Below, one piece after another: positions 10,635-24,200 of a DNA stretch of 64,000 bases; the first letter of the stretch is position 1; each line of letters begins with the position of its first letter. Both the position numbers and the translations under genes were made by a program. A model generated the notes under the pieces. It was not told where the DNA came from, did not search any database, and saw nothing but the letters and a program-made list of their open reading frames with translations. The stretch comes from Entophlyctis helioformis. Its lineage: Eukaryota; Chytridiomycota; Chytridiomycetes; Chytridiales; Chytriomycetaceae. Where the stretch lies: the NCBI GenBank assembly GCA_025526915.1, contig JAHLKH010000111.1:27200-91199 (forward strand), written 5' to 3'.

Positions 10635-12556
10635 CTACGCAAGCAGCGACTGGCCCGTCATCTCGGCCGGCACAGGCACGCCCATGACCGACAGCACCGT
10701 CGGCGCCACATCGCACAGCGCGCCGCGCTTGGCGTCGTCAAACTTGTGGGTCGTGGACGTCATGATGAACGGCACGCGGTTGGTCGTGTGCGCCGTGTGC
10801 GGCTGGCCGTTGTCGCCAAACATCTTCTCGGCGTTGCCGTGGTCGGCCGTGATGAAGAGCGTGTAGCCGGCCGCCTCGCACGCGGCGAAGATGATGCCGA
10901 TGCCCTTGTCCGTGGCCTGCACGCCCTCGATGGCGCGCTCGTACACGCCCGTGTGGCCCACCATGTCCGGCGGCGCAAAGTTGCACATGACAAACGGGTA
11001 CTTTTGCGTGGCCACCACCTCGGCAACCTATACACGCACGCATTCAAGCGTGTCGTGTCATTCCATGACCATTCCATGACCATTGTACACGTCAGTCGGT
11101 GGATCTGCATGCACCAAAACAGCGAGACAGCAAGACACACAAACGACGCGGCGACGCACCTTTTCGGCAACCTCGATGGCGCTCATCTCGGGCTTGAGAT
11201 CGTACGTGGCCACCTTGGGCGACGGGACCAGCTCGCGGTCCTCGAGCGGATACTGGGCCTCGGAGCCGCCGTTGAAGAAAAAGGTCACGTGGGCGTACTT
11301 TTCCGTCTCGGCAATGTGGTTCTGGGGGATGCCGCACTTGCCCAGCCACTCGGCGAGCACATTGTCCATGGTCTGCGGCGGGAAGATGGTCGCAAACGGG
11401 AAATCCGCCTTGTACTGCGTCATGGTCGAGATGGAGAGGTTGGCGGGCACCTTGTCGGTCTCGAACGGCATGGGCGTCATGCCGAGGGCCGACGACAGCT
11501 CGCGCATGCGGTCCGAGCGGAAGTTGAAGAAGATGAGCGTGTCATTGTCGCCGATGCGGCTGTCCTCGCCCACGATGATGGGCTTGAGGAACTCGTCCGT
11601 CTCGTCGGCGGCGTAGCGGGCCTCGACCGTTGCGAGCGGATCGGCCGACACCTCGCCGCGGCCCTGCACCAGAGCCTCGTAGGCGATCTTGACACGCTCC
11701 CACCGCTTGTCGCGGTCCATGGCGTAGTAGCGGCCGACAATGGTGGCCAGCTTACCGTAGTGCAGCTCGTCGAGCTTGGCGAGCATGTCCTTGAGGTAGC
11801 CGGCGGCCGAGCGCGGGGCGGTGTCGCGGCCGTCGCCGAAAAAGTGGATAAAGGTCGAGGGCACGCCGGCGGCCTTTGCCGACTCGACGAGCGAGAGGGC
11901 GTGGTTGATGTGGGCGTGGACGCCGCCGTCGGACACGAGGCCGAGCAGGTGCAGACGGCCGTTGCCGGCCTTTGCGCGCTTGAACGCCTCGACGACGGCC
12001 GGCTGGTCCTTGAGCGTGTTGTTCTTGATGGACAGCTCGATGCGGACAATGTCCTGCAGGCGACGGCTCTGTTAGTCGCATGCATGCAGGCAAAGGGATC
12101 GCAGGCAGATCTGGAAGGCATCGGTGTGGGCATCGTGGCGAGCGGACATGTGCACCGCAGGCCAAGTCATTTCTGCGCGATGGGCAGATGGGCACATGGG
12201 CAACTGTGCAAGGCGACTGGCGGACAGCCAGCCAGCCAGCAAGTACTAGACAAGAAGGGCAGGACAGGCAAGCAGGACAGGGCAGGACGCACCTGGTAGA
12301 CGACACGGCCGGCGCCAATGTTGAGGTGGCCGACCTCGGAGTTGCCCATGAGGCCGTCGGGCAGGCCGACGTCGAGGCCGTGGGCGCCGACCGAGGTGGC
12401 GGGGAAGCGGGCGGCGAGGCCGGTCATGACGGGCGTGCTGGCGTTGCGGATGGCGTCGCCGGCCGGGTTCGGGTCGGCAGAGATGCCCCAGCCGTCGATG
12501 ACGATGAGGCAGGCCTTGCGCTGCACGGGGCACGGCACGGATGCGGGGCTGGACAT
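10635..12556 (-). CDS. 2,3-bisphosphoglycerate-independent phosphoglycerate mutase
   Basis: This enzyme interconverts 3- and 2-phosphoglycerate in glycolysis and gluconeogenesis in the cytosol. It belongs to the alkaline-phosphatase superfamily and uses two Mn ions and a phosphoserine. Exon 1 (12293-12556) starts MSSPASV and has [20 protein letters not shown] and [20 protein letters not shown]; the Ser in GNSEVGH is the catalytic nucleophile. Exon 2 (11160-12053) carries the substrate domain, including [19 protein letters not shown] and [12 protein letters not shown]. Exon 3 (10635-11027) has [14 protein letters not shown] and [11 protein letters not shown], the metal ligands. The introns are 11028-11159 and 12054-12292; the larger has CTAAC before CTGCAG. 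The length of about 515 residues fits the family. An in-frame upstream ATG at 12676 is less likely because it adds low-complexity sequence. Confidence 0.93.
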
Positions 12557-13002
12557 GCTGCTGCTGCTGGTGCTGGTGCTCTTATAGGGGCGGTTGTTAT
12601 CGTGGTGGTTGCTATCGTTAGTCGTTGTGGTTGTCGTCGCCAGTAGACTGAGCGCACCTTGCGAGTGTTGCGGCAACCCACGGGAACGCGGCCTGATCGC
12701 TTATGGACCGACGGGCTGTCTGGCTTATGGGCGTGTGGGCTTACGGCTTATAGGCAGATGCACGCATGCACGCACGCACGCACGCACGCCTACTCGCCTG
12801 GCATGCGAGGGATCTGCCCTTGTATGCTCTTGTGCTTGTCCTGCCTTGTGCTTGTCCTGTCGCTGTCGCTGTCGTCGTTGTGGCCAGCGCGACCTCCAAC
12901 GAATCTTGCGCCAGTTTCCCTTGGACGCCAACTTCCCTTCCACAACTTCTCCTTCCAGCACTAGAACTACCACCACCACAACCACCCACAACCACAACCA
13001 CA
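12557..13002. promoter_or_regulatory. divergent promoter region of iPGM and YME1
   Basis: The 446 bases separate two divergent start codons. It holds a run of GCAC repeats (about 12763-12790) and a CA-rich leader (ACAACC repeats, about 12968-13002) directly before the YME1 start, which is typical of fungal 5' untranslated regions. No TATA box is obvious. Confidence 0.5.
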
Positions 13003-15928
13003 ATGGCGTCTGTGTCGCTGGCATCGCTGGCATCGCTGGCGCCGTCTGCGCCGTCCGCCGCCCTCGCCGGCTCGTCGTGTGCGGCTGCCAGTGCGGCTGC
13101 TGCGGCTTCCGTGCGATCACCGTCAAGCACGTCAACGGCCACGAGCACCACGTCGACCACAACGACGGCCGCTGCGAGCAGAGCCGCACGAGCCACTGCA
13201 GGCACCGCATCCCCGCCGCCCGCCCGCCCCGCGCAGCTCCCGTCCACCGCCGCCGCCGTGCGCCACGCTGTGCTGTGGCAGCGGCCGTTGGCGCGCCCAT
13301 CGCCTTGGCCCGCCTCGATGCACTCGCCCACGCAGAACGTGCCCGCGACGTCGGCTTCCGCACTTGCATCGGCTCTTGTATCCGCATCGACCACAACTGC
13401 GACGACGGCGACGCCTACGCAGACGCGCTCGTTCATGTCCGAGCGCCGGCTGTTCCAGCTCGAGAGCGAGGCCATGGACCCCATCCACCGCGCCAACCCG
13501 GCCAAGCAGCGCGAGCTGTACAAGGAGCTGCTGCGCTCCGGCCAGACGAGCTCGCTGATCCACCGCTTCGAGAACCAGACCCAGCTGCCGCCCGTGTCGT
13601 CAAAGTACCCGGCCCCCATGCGTGCCGCCGACGCCCGCCGCATCCAGCAGGATCCAGAGGCCCTCAGGGCCTACATCAGCGCGCTCGCAAAGGACGGCAA
13701 GATCGACCGGCTCGCCCAGCGTGTGTCGGCCATCGTGGCCAGCGGCCGTGACGTGAGCAGTGCGCCGCCGCTGTCGCTTGCTGCCCATGCCGCGGCGTCG
13801 GCACAGGCACAGGCGCAGCAGGAAGAATACGCATCGGACGAGGCATATGCCCGTGGATCACACCAGCAGCAACAATACCAACAACAATACCAACAGCAGC
13901 AGCAACAACAGCAACAGCAGCAACAACAGGCTACAATGCCGATCCTTGGCGCCGTGTCCGAGGGCCGTGACCACATCGTTCGCACCAACCTGTCCGAGTG
14001 GGACCGTGCACTGGGCGGCCGCTCGTCGGCGTCCCAGTCGATCCCGCAGTCGCTGCCGCCCCAACAGTCATTCTCCAACCCCTTTTCGTCGTACACGCGT
14101 CGGACGGGCAGCGGCGGCCGTCCTGCGTCTGGCACCGCTGCTGCTGGTGCTGCTGGTGCAGACGGCCAGCCCATTCAGGTCATCATCAGCGAGGCGTGGT
14201 CTTGGTCCAAGTTCAGCCGCAAGATGGGGTCGCGGCTGTTGTACGGCGTGCTCATCATGACCGGCCTGTCGGTCGTGCTTGACCAGCAGGGAATCATCAA
14301 GTCGGGTAGGTCGCCCATTTATCATGACACGTCGTCGGTTTGTTTGCCTGTCTCAGAGACCGCTGTGAATGTGCGTTGGGTTAACATGGCTTGGCTGTCG
14401 CTGCAGCAGGAATGGGCCAGGGCGAGGTCGAGCCCACCTCGGTGACACAGACGATCACGTTTGCGGACGTGCAGGGCGTCGACGAGGCCAAGCACGAGCT
14501 CGAGGAGGTGGTTGAGTTCCTCAAGGAGCCGGCCAAGTTCATGGAGCTGGGAGGCAAGCTTCCCAAGGGCATCTTGCTGTACGGCCCTCCTGGTACGGGC
14601 AAGACGCACCTGGCGCGTGCCGTCGCGGGCGAGGCCGGCGTTCCCTTTTTCCAGATGAGCGGCTCCGAGTTTGACGAGCTGTACGTGGGTGTCGGAGCCA
14701 GACGTGTGCGCGAGCTGTTTGCCGCGGCCAAGAAGCGCTCGCCGTGCATTGTGTTTATCGACGAGCTCGACGCGGTCGGCTCCAAGCGGTCCATGAAGGA
14801 CCAGTCGTACATGCGCCAGACGCTCAACCAGCTGCTCGTGGAGCTCGACGGCTTCTCTCCGTCCGAGGGCGTCATTCTGATTGCCGCCACCAACACGCCC
14901 GACTCGCTCGACAAGGCCCTTGTGCGTCCCGGCCGCTTCGACCGCCTCGTTCCCGTGCCCCTCCCCGACGTCCGCGGCCGCTCGCAGATCCTCAAAGTGC
15001 ACATGCGCGGCGTGCAGGTCGACCCCGCCGTGCAGCCCGACATTATCGCGCGCGGCACGCCGGGCTTCTCTGGCGCCGACCTCGCCAACCTCATCAACCA
15101 AGCAGCCATCCGCGCGTCCAAGCTCAACAACAAGCACGTGACGATGCCGGACCTCGAGTGGGCCAAGGACAAGATCATCATGGGGTCGGAGCGCAAGTCG
15201 GCAGTCATTACCGACGAGAGCAAGCGGCTGACGGCGTACCACGAGGGCGGCCACACGCTCGTGGCGTTATACACGCAAGGCGCCATGCCGCTGCACAAGG
15301 TGACGGTTATTCCGCGCGGCGATGCGCTGGGCGTGACAGTCATGCTGCCCGAGGCCGACCAGTCGAGCGTCACGCGGCGCGAGCTGTTTGCCCGCATGGA
15401 CGTGTCGATGGGCGGGCGGGTCGCCGAGGAGTTCATTTTTGGCGCCGATGACGTGACGACGGGAGCGCACTCTGACCTGCAGAACGCGACCCGCGTGGCG
15501 CGGTCGATGGTGCTGCACCACGGCATGAGCGACAAGGTCGGCCTGCAGAACTTTAACGACGAAGATTTCGAGAACGCGTCGCCCGAGACCAAGGCGCTGA
15601 TTGAGCGCGAGATCAAGGCGATGCTCGAGGTGCGTTCTTGGCTGTGCAGTGTCGCAGTGTCGCAGTGTCGCAGTGTTGAACTAACAGACGCTGCAGGCTT
15701 CGTATGCGCGCGCGTTTGATGTGCTGCGGACGCACAAGGACGAGCTGCACCTGCTTGCCAAGGCGCTCATCGAGTACGAGACCTTGACGGCCGACGAAGT
15801 GCGGACCGTCATCAAGGGTGAGTGTGGTGTTGCTTTGGCTTCTTGTCTCCTCGTCCACTCACCCATACTCACACTCTCTGCTCCGTTGTCTGTGCGGTGT
15901 AGGCGGTGATCTGGGTGCCAAGAAGTAG
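13003..15928 (+). CDS. YME1: mitochondrial i-AAA protease, Yme1/YME1L family
   Basis: This is an ATP-dependent zinc metalloprotease of the inner mitochondrial membrane, facing the intermembrane space. Exon 1 (13003-14305) has a long Ala/Ser/Thr-rich N-terminus that fits a targeting sequence, a Gln/Tyr-rich tract at about 13863-13928 and one membrane helix ([15 protein letters not shown]). Exon 2 (about 14410-15629) holds the AAA module: Walker [14 protein letters not shown], Walker [13 protein letters not shown] and the arginine finger region [12 protein letters not shown]. It then has the protease with HEGGHTLVA (zinc motif HExxH) and [12 protein letters not shown]. Exons 3 (15697-15817) and 4 (15903-15928) finish the C-terminal helices. 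The splice sites are clean, and CTAAC precedes the third acceptor. The second membrane-bound homologue class (m-AAA) has two helices, so i-AAA fits better. Confidence 0.95.
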
Positions 15929-16017
15929 GGCGGAGTGAGTGACGATGAAGACGATGAAGACGCGGTGGGTTGTGGTGGGATGACGAGATGCGAGGGGGAG
16001 TGTGGGTGATGACCGAC

Positions 16018-16023
16018 AATAAA
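16018..16023 (+). terminator. polyadenylation signal AATAAA of YME1
   Basis: A consensus AATAAA lies 90 bases after the YME1 stop codon, followed by a T/G-rich stretch (GGGTTTTTGTTGTTGTT), as expected of a cleavage/polyadenylation site. It lies in the roughly 300-base spacer between two convergent genes (15929-16230). Confidence 0.7.
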
Positions 16024-16230
16024 GACTGGGTTTTTGTTGTTGTTTTATTGTTGGGTCAGGCGTATGGTGGCATGTCAGTGTGTCGTGTTGTCGATACTAT
16101 CCTCTGCCATGTGATCTCCTGCTGTTACTGTGCGGTGTGGTGGTGGGATGTTAGTGGCAGCACGTGAGCCGTGCACAGTCCATCATGCAGCCACACGTGT
16201 GTGTGTATGTGTGTGTGGGAGAGAGGGCAC

Positions 16231-19200
16231 TCACTTTAGCATGGACGCGGATGGCAGCTCCACCTGTGCACCCGTGACGCCGCTCATGCCTGGCCCGCCG
16301 CCACTGCCGGCCACAGGACGCGACGGCGGCCTCACGGTCTTGGCGGCCACCTTGGGCAGCGACACGCCGACACTGGGGCTCATGCCGACACGCGACAGGT
16401 TGATGGGGCTGACGGTCATGCCGCTAAACTCTTGTTCCAGTAACCGGAGATCGTCTCGTTGTTGCTGTTGCTGCTGCTGCTGCTGTGTTGCTGTGGTTGT
16501 TGTTGTTGTGATGGCTGCGGCTGTTGGGATGTGATGGCGGTGGATGTACCAAGCGAGATGGAGATGCCCGTCACGCCTGATGACGAGGATGACGACGATG
16601 AGGAGGACGACGACGACGAGGACGACGGAACATACGGAGTGGCAGTGGCGCGAGAGGTGGCGCGTGACCGTCGTGACGTGTCGGTGCCTGCAGAGAACGA
16701 TCCGTTGAGTCCGGACCGTCCGACAGCAGCCGCCAGCGAGCTCTTGGACGACGACGGTGAGATGATGGATTGCTGGGCAGCAGCGGCAGCAGCGGCGGCC
16801 GCCGAGCGCGAGGCCGAGGTCGATGTCGATGCGCCGCCGCCGAGGTGGTAGCCACGGGCGACGCGGACGACCCGGACGACGACGCAGCGTCATGTTGCGG
16901 CGAGGGCGTGATGTACAGGTTGAGGTCGCGCGCCGATGCCGCGGCACTGGAGGCTGCCGAGACGGCCGATGACGCGGCGGAGCGAGCCGACGACGACACG
17001 GACGAGGTGGAGACGACGCGGCGACGGACAGACGATCCGACGGGTTTCGACGGCAGCGTGCCGGCCGATGGCGCGGGCGACGCAGCAGGTGCAGCAGCAG
17101 ATCCACTCGCATCCAACGGCCCCTTCATCTTGCTCGAGAAGCTCGACATGCCTTTACGGCCGCCCATGCCCATGCCGCCTCCCCCGCCGCCTCCCCCGCC
17201 GCCGCCACTATTTCCTCCACCACCACTGCCGCCAGACGACGAGGACCCGCTGATACTCGCGCCGAGCGACTCCTTGTCACCGAAACGCCGGTGAAACTCT
17301 TGGCGCGCCTCGTGCAGCTCGCGGCGTTTGGCAACCCAGTCGGTGCCCAGCTGCTCGAAAAACAGCTTGGACTCTTCGTCCTCGCGCGAGCGGTCGAGCG
17401 CATCCGGCGCCATCTCGGTCGCGTCCGGTTGATGGAACAGGTACTCGTCCGTCAGCGACCCCGTCGACGATGATCGCTCGAGACCGGGCTCGGCAGAAGC
17501 GGTGGCGTCCGACCCGCGTGCGACGGCAGCGCCACCTACCGATGCCGGCATGCCGAGCGTGAGCGAATGCCCACCACTGCTGCTGCTGTTGCCGCCTCCG
17601 GTGTCGCGCGAGGTGCGGTGGAGCGAGCCGGATGATGCTGACAACCGCGCTGCCATGGATTTGTCCGTGAAGCCATCGCCGTCAAGCGGTCCGTACGTTG
17701 CAATCAGATGGTTCATGGCCAACATGACATCGCCGTCCGCGTCGCGCGTCAGCAGCGGCTCCGTCGCGTCCATCAGTTTCTGCAGGATCTGTGCATCCAT
17801 CGACGGCGGCTGCGATGATGACGATGATGTGAGGGCTTGTCCGGCTGATGCGCCACGTTGCGAAGCGGTGGGACCCGAGGGTGCAGTGGATGGCATGGCG
17901 GGGTGGCGGAGAGTACGGCGGACCAGTGGCAAGAGCTGGATAAAGCGTTGTCGGATGTTGGGAACGGCATCGCGCGAGAGACCGAGGTAGTGGTGGAACA
18001 CGTGGTCGCGGAAGAACTTGCGGGAGAAGACGCGGAGGATGTTTTCGCAAATGTTGAAGAAGAGGATACGTTGGTGGCAGCTGCGGTCGTCCTTGACATC
18101 TGCACGTGGCGTGTTAGTGCACTGCAGTGCATGTTTGGCATGCATGTGGGAGTCGTGGCCGGCAGACAGACGTACCGAGCAGTTGTTTGAGAATGGTTTC
18201 GCGATGCTCGACACGCTTGAGCTTGCGCATAAATAGTACAAGGGTCTTGATGGCAAGCGACTTGATCGGCAGTGCCGCGCTCTGTCCCGCCCATAGAGCA
18301 CATTGTCAGCAGCAGCTCCTCACAACGACTGGCAAGGGCGCCAAGCCTCACCTCGGTCAGGACCTTGAGAAGCGCAGGGACACACTGCTCGTACACAGAG
18401 TCCGAGTCAAAGTAATCGGGAAACAGGCGATACGAGCTCAGGATACAGTGATGTGCACGCCAATTAAGTACATGAGTGCTCGACGATGTGCATTCACGCT
18501 CCTTTTGTGCAACGGCCGCCAGCACGTCGTCATACTGGTTGTTCTGTACACAGGGTCAGCGGAGCACACTGACCAGAAGGACAGAGACAGAGAGAGGGCG
18601 GTAAACCGACTCACAGCACGGGCAGTCTCGTCTTGTGAAAAAGCCTTGAGGATCGGCTCGAGATTAGCGGCAACGGACTCGACAATCCGCATATCCTCGC
18701 TCAGAATGAGCTTGAGGACGCGGTCTTTGGTCAGCCGGAACGCGCCGGGTCCGAGCTGCGTCGCGACCTGGCCACCAGCAGTCAGTCTCCCTACCATCGC
18801 ACCACGCACAGCCCCAGTCGTAGCGCTACTCACTTCATGGATGCCTTGAGCAGCTGTCCGGCGTACCGACGAGCTCTCGTCAGACACGAGCATGTCCAGC
18901 ACCTTGTCGAGCTTCAACGGCTCAAAATACTGCGGCTTGTACGTCATGACGATGCCCTGTCGATGCAAGGGGTTGAGCACCACATGGGCAGTCGCAATCA
19001 CGGTCGCATCCACTTACAGGAAAGTTGTACGCGCACATCTGTCGCGTGGCCTCGTCAGGCGAAGCCAGCAACGACACGTACACGCCAAGGAAATACTTCT
19101 TGTCCGCATCGCCCATCTCGTCTGTTGCATGCCACAACATATCAGCCGAATTCATCGCAGCAGTCCACGCTCTCTCAGCATTCTCAATACGACCCCCCGC

Positions 19201-20768
19201 TGCACGTCTGCACTTACTGCGACAGCCCCACAGGAACTGGCCGAAATAGCGTGCGATGCACGTCATCACCAGCCCGCTCGGCCGTTCCTCGCACAGCCGC
19301 CGCCACAAGGGAATGACGACGGTGGATCGAGCGTCGGCGTCCAGGCTGTCAACAAGGCTCATGAGGTTGGCGATCGCTGACTCGCGGACGACTTGCTCCT
19401 CGTCCATGATGAGCTCGGTGTACTCGGGGAGCAGCTCGCTTTTCGTGAGCTTGAGCCTATGGGTATCAAATGCGTGCGTGAAGGTGTGTGTGCATGCATG
19501 TGTGTGAGAGCGATATGAGACAATGTGGTGTGATGTGAGGTAAAGCGAGCGTGACATGACGTGACCCACCCAACTGCCTTGGCAATCACGTTGAGCTGGT
19601 TGCACATGGATCTCCGCACTTCGTAGTCCGTGTCTTGGCAGAGTGTGAGGGCTTTCCGGAAGAACAGGTCCTCGATCCTGCACGAGGCTCGGTGTTAGAC
19701 GAGTGTGGGTATTGCACGGTCAAGTGTGGCGCGTACCGTTTGGCGTCGAGGCGTGGTGCAACGGCACCCAGCACGCGGCCACACCATATACGGAAGGGTG
19801 CCGGCTGGGCAAGACCGCCATCGACAAGCGCTTCGGGAAGGATCTGTCCCAACACGGATGTCAGCCGGCAGGGATATGGGCAAGATGCTCGCTGAAACTT
19901 GCCTGCTGAACGATTGTGTCGATGGGGAGATGCTTGATGCATGCAATAAACGCATCCGCCCACACCTCGACGACACCTGTGGCGGCATGTCAGCACACGT
20001 CAAAGAGTCCGTATGCGCTCTTGCACCGCTCCAGGACACGCACCTTCGTCCTTGCTTTCGATCAGCTTGCGTGCGATGGGAGCAACCAGCATGACCAGCT
20101 TGGGCGTGAGCACACCGCGGCTCACGACATCGACCATAAAGTGCCCAAGGGGTTTCTGGAACACGGGCGGCTCAACCAAGACGATTTCCTGCAGACAGCC
20201 GCCACGATGGTCGTCAGCGATCCCACTTTGGCAGTGCAATCCCACGAGCCCACTTGCTCGCTCGGGCAGTCACAGCAGACGCACCATGAGGATCGGCAAC
20301 ACGGCCGTACGGAACTCGTCCGTGTACTCGCGCGCAAGCATAGACAGGCTACCGATGATACACTGTTTCTGTACCGACGCTCCATTGCTGCGCGTCTGTG
20401 AGCACACGCCAACAGCCGCACACGCACACACACAAGGGCACGCACAAGGGCACACAGACGTACCGGAGTATCCACACTGCACGCTCAACGTCAAGCAACT
20501 TGTCATCCACCGTGTACCGCTCAATCTCTTCATCAGACTGCATAGGGCGAGTCAGCACGGCTCCTCTCACGCACGCCAACGCAGGCTCGCACACGCCTAC
20601 ACACGCCTACACGCATGCATTCACACACACCTTATACAACCGCGACGACAGCGACACCTCGTCCGTGCCCTTGATCTCGTCGTCAATCGACCCGTCCTCC
20701 GCACCCATCATCATAGCCTCCCATTCCAAGTCCTCTGGCGAGCTGTCGCGCGCAGCGTTGCCGCCCAT
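16231..20768 (-). CDS. HEAT-repeat regulatory subunit of protein phosphatase 4 (PPP4R4-like)
   Basis: PPP4R4 is a HEAT-repeat scaffold that binds the PP4 catalytic subunit in the cytoplasm. The start at 20768 (MGGNAARDSSPEDLEWEAM) leads to IERYTVDDKLLDVERAVWIL, which closely matches the N-terminus of animal PPP4R4. About a dozen small exons follow: DTDYEVRRSMCNQLNVIAKA near 19650, LLPEYTELIMDEEQVVRESA near 19420, DKKYFLGVYVSLLASPDEAT near 19080 and FSRKFFRDHVFHHYLGLSRD near 18000. The C-terminal tail (about 17700-16231) is low in complexity (Ser, Gly and Gln tracts, an acidic-coding GAC/GAG run). It changes reading frame near 16850 and again near 16500, so its exact structure is unresolved. 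The final residues most likely end LPSASMLK. Intron acceptors show CTGAC branch sites. Confidence 0.75.
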
Positions 20769-21222
20769 GCCATCCCGCCTGCCCCCGACCCCGACCCCCG
20801 TGATGACGACGAGTTGGACAATGAAGACGAGGACGAGGACGAGGAGGATGACGAGTGTCGCGCGGACGCGTCGCCGCCGCTGCTGCTGCTGTGGCCGCCG
20901 CCTGTGGAGCGACCCGACTCGCGTGGACGTTTGTCTTGTGGAATGGTGGGCAAGCTGGTCCTGTTATGTGTGCGTGCGTGTGTATGTGAATGCGTGCGTC
21001 CCGCTCGCTGTCTTGCTGGCTGGTTGTCTGTCTAGCTGTCTAGCTGGTTGCGTTGTCGTCTCTCTCCTGAGATACACACAGAGAGGACAGAGAAGCAATG
21101 TGGGACAATGTCATAAAAACAATAGATCGGATGGCGCCGACGGCGGCGACGACTGAACACGTCTCAGGGAGACCAGGGCTAACAGCAGCTATCAAAAATG
21201 TTCATTGCGGCCCTCTACATCA
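20769..21222. other. spacer upstream of PPP4R4-like gene
   Basis: About 450 bases with a Ser-coding-like GAC/GAG run next to the gene start and a CTGTCTAG/CTGG repetitive patch near 21010-21045. It probably contains the PPP4R4-like promoter and the 3' end of the SEC1 transcript. No gene is seen. Confidence 0.4.
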
Positions 21223-24200
21223 CTAGAACCCGAACCACCCCTTCTTTTCTTTGGCCGGCTTGGCACCCGCAGCGCCAGCGTTCGGGTCGTCCACTGCATC
21301 ACGCGATCCCTGTCGAGACCTGGAGCGTTGCGGTGGCGGTCCCTGGTCGCCGCCACGGTACTCGCGCGACGGCGGCGGCGCGCCATACTGCTGCTGCTGC
21401 TGGTACCTCGGATCCCCACGATCCGGGATCGCCACGAGGATCGCCACGAGGATCACCACGGTAGTCGGGCCCGCCGCGATAGTCTGGCGGGTAGTCTTGG
21501 ACAGCCATCCGGCCCATGGACGCCTCGAGCTGCTGCGGGTTGTACCCACGGTCCCGCGGCCCGCCCGGTCCCTGCCCAGGCACACTCGGCGCTCGGCGCA
21601 CGCCTGCATCGCCCAGACTCGCGTTGCTGCCACCACCGCTACCGCCGCCGCGTGCCCAAGATGGCGACTCGCGTCCAGACCGCACACTGCCCGCACTGCC
21701 GCCCATGCGCGGATCGGCTGCGCGGGGATCCGCTCTGGGATCATAGAATCCATTCCGCCGCCACCGCCGGCGTGGTGCCTGAAATCGGGATCCGACCCGC
21801 CACTGCGGTGGTACGGCGGCTGCCCGGCCGCATTCGGTCCAAGCGATCCCGCACTTCCACTGCGCGACGACGGGTTGCTGCGATCACGGTACCGCGGGTC
21901 TGCCCGTGGATCACCGCGTGGGTCGGCACGGGGATCGCACGGGGATCACCGCGTGGATCACCGCGCGAATCGCCTCGCGGTTGGCGGTACACAGGCGGCT
22001 GGTCAGCACCGCGATCGCCACGTTCGCCACGGCCACGGGACGCATCGCCGCGCGGCGCGATCCCTCTCGAGCTCGGGGGCGACCGCGCCACGGGCGGCAC
22101 GACCACGGGCCGTTTGTACGTCATGAAGCGCACAACATTGCCGTTGCCCTTGTGGAGGTCGGTGAGCGCCTGGACAAAGCCGTCGGGCTGCCACACGTGC
22201 GTGGAGCCGAGCACCACGTCGCGCTGGGCATCTTTGCGCAGCTCGGCCAGCGCGCGCATCTCGGAATACGTGACGCCGCCGAGCACAAAGAAAATGAGGC
22301 GGGGTCCGTTTTCGCGCAGGTCCACGTCGGGCGGTTTGGTCGCGAGCGAGGCCGACGAGGCTGAGCCGGACGTGGCCGGGGTGGAGGTGCCCGTCGAGGC
22401 AGCCGTCTTTCGCGTCGCCCACGACGGCTTCTTGCGGCCAACGGTTGCATTGTCGCCGGCTGCAAGGGACGACGACGAGGAGGACGGGTCGGCCCATGTG
22501 GCGGGACGGTCGCCGTACTCGCCGACCGGCGGCTCCTTGACCCAGGGGTACACGTGCGGGTCCACGGATCCCTTGCACTGGTCCTCGGCCACGTACTTGA
22601 GGAGGGGAGTGAAGCGCGAGTTTTCGAATTTGAATGTGCGGCCCTCGGCGCGTTTGATGATCTCCGCGTTGACGTACGGGTTGCGGGACTCGGCCTTTTT
22701 CTTGGTGTCGAGGGACGGGCTCAGCCGCACGTTGAGGATGCTGAGGTTCGTGATGGCCTGCGTTTCTTCGACCGAGAGGCGGCCGCGCTCGAGGAACCGC
22801 TGGCGGTCCGAGTCTTGCACACCGCCTTGCGAGATGATGGCGAGCATGATCAGCCGGACCTTGTCCAGATGTCTGTCATGGGATGGCCATGCACCATGTC
22901 AGCAACCTGCGCATCACGCCATTGAGAAAAGAGGCAAGGGCAACGGAACAATGCAACTCACTCGATGGATGAGTCCTCCAGAATGCGCTGCACGTCGGAA
23001 AACAGCAGGCGGGACTGCGACGCGTTGGCTGGATCGTTCATGACGAGGTTCTGCTCAACATCGGCCACCTTCTCCAGCATGCGTGCCTGGTACGCCTGCA
23101 TGACTTCCTCGCAGATGGTCGTGTGCAGCGCATACTTGGCTTTCATCTCTGTGTATGCACCCAGCGAGCTCATGGCGTCCTTGAGTCCCTGGATCTTGTC
23201 GTCGTTTTGCCCACTATTTCCCACCAAGACAGCCGGTCAGCCCCATCGGTCCATCCATCTGTCGGAGATCCACATGGGGCAGCCAAAGACACGCGTGCAC
23301 GGCTCAACTGACCCTTCCATCTCCCACTTGGCCGCCTTGTTCTCCGACGTGAACTGCTTGAACAGCACAGGCAAGTACTCGAGCACTTCGGCGATATGCC
23401 AGGTGCGCACCTCGGACCAGATGGGATCCGTTTCATCCAGCGCCACGTCCTTGCCCTCCTTCTTGTCTCTGTACTTGCCGTTCTCGAGCCCAATCAGGTC
23501 AGCGACCATGGACTGGTATGAGAACTCGTGGAGGAGCGGCGCAATCACGTCGAGAGTTCGGTCCGAGATGACCAGAATGGCGCGCTTGTGCTTGGACGGC
23601 GGCGGGAAGGAGGGGTCGTGGCGGCAGAGGGTGTCGAGCTCTTCCTGCACCAGAAAGGCGAGCTCCTGCGATAACGACTTTTGGGGCGTGGTCGAGAAGA
23701 GGGTTGGACGTGTATGGTAGCGGATGTACGGGTACTCCCCGAGAGTGGCCAGAACAGAGACAATCTGTCGGGGTGTGCGCGCATGTGCCAGTCGTCAGTC
23801 GTCAGTATGCGTGGACGGATCTGTAGGTGGATCTGTGCCACTGCACCAGGGATCTGCAGGACAAACGCACTCGTTTTGCAATAATGTCGAGTTCGTAGCG
23901 CAGGAGAGAGGGGGCTTGTGGGTTGAACAGCGAGTACCATGCGTCTGGATAGTCAAACAGAAACGTCTGCGCATCAGGAGCTGTCCGTTGTGAGGGGCAA
24001 GAGCGTGTCAGTCACGACGCCAATCGCCTGTAAAAGCCTGGCGATATTGGCCGGTGTTGGATAAAAGGAGGCAATAGTGAAGCGACGAGGACAGCAGAGA
24101 GACGCAGAGGGACGCAGAGGGACGGACCAAAAAAGTCAATGTTGAGCTCCTTGCAGGTGCGCAGGTAGTTGACGACGGGCGAGTTCTTGATGCGGTCAAA

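Noticed and set aside
9219..12299. Long plus-strand open frame of over 1000 codons antisense to ankyrin 1 and the mutase gene
   Set aside because: It crosses two well-supported minus-strand genes and their introns, has no domain, and has the composition expected from the reverse of GC-rich coding DNA.
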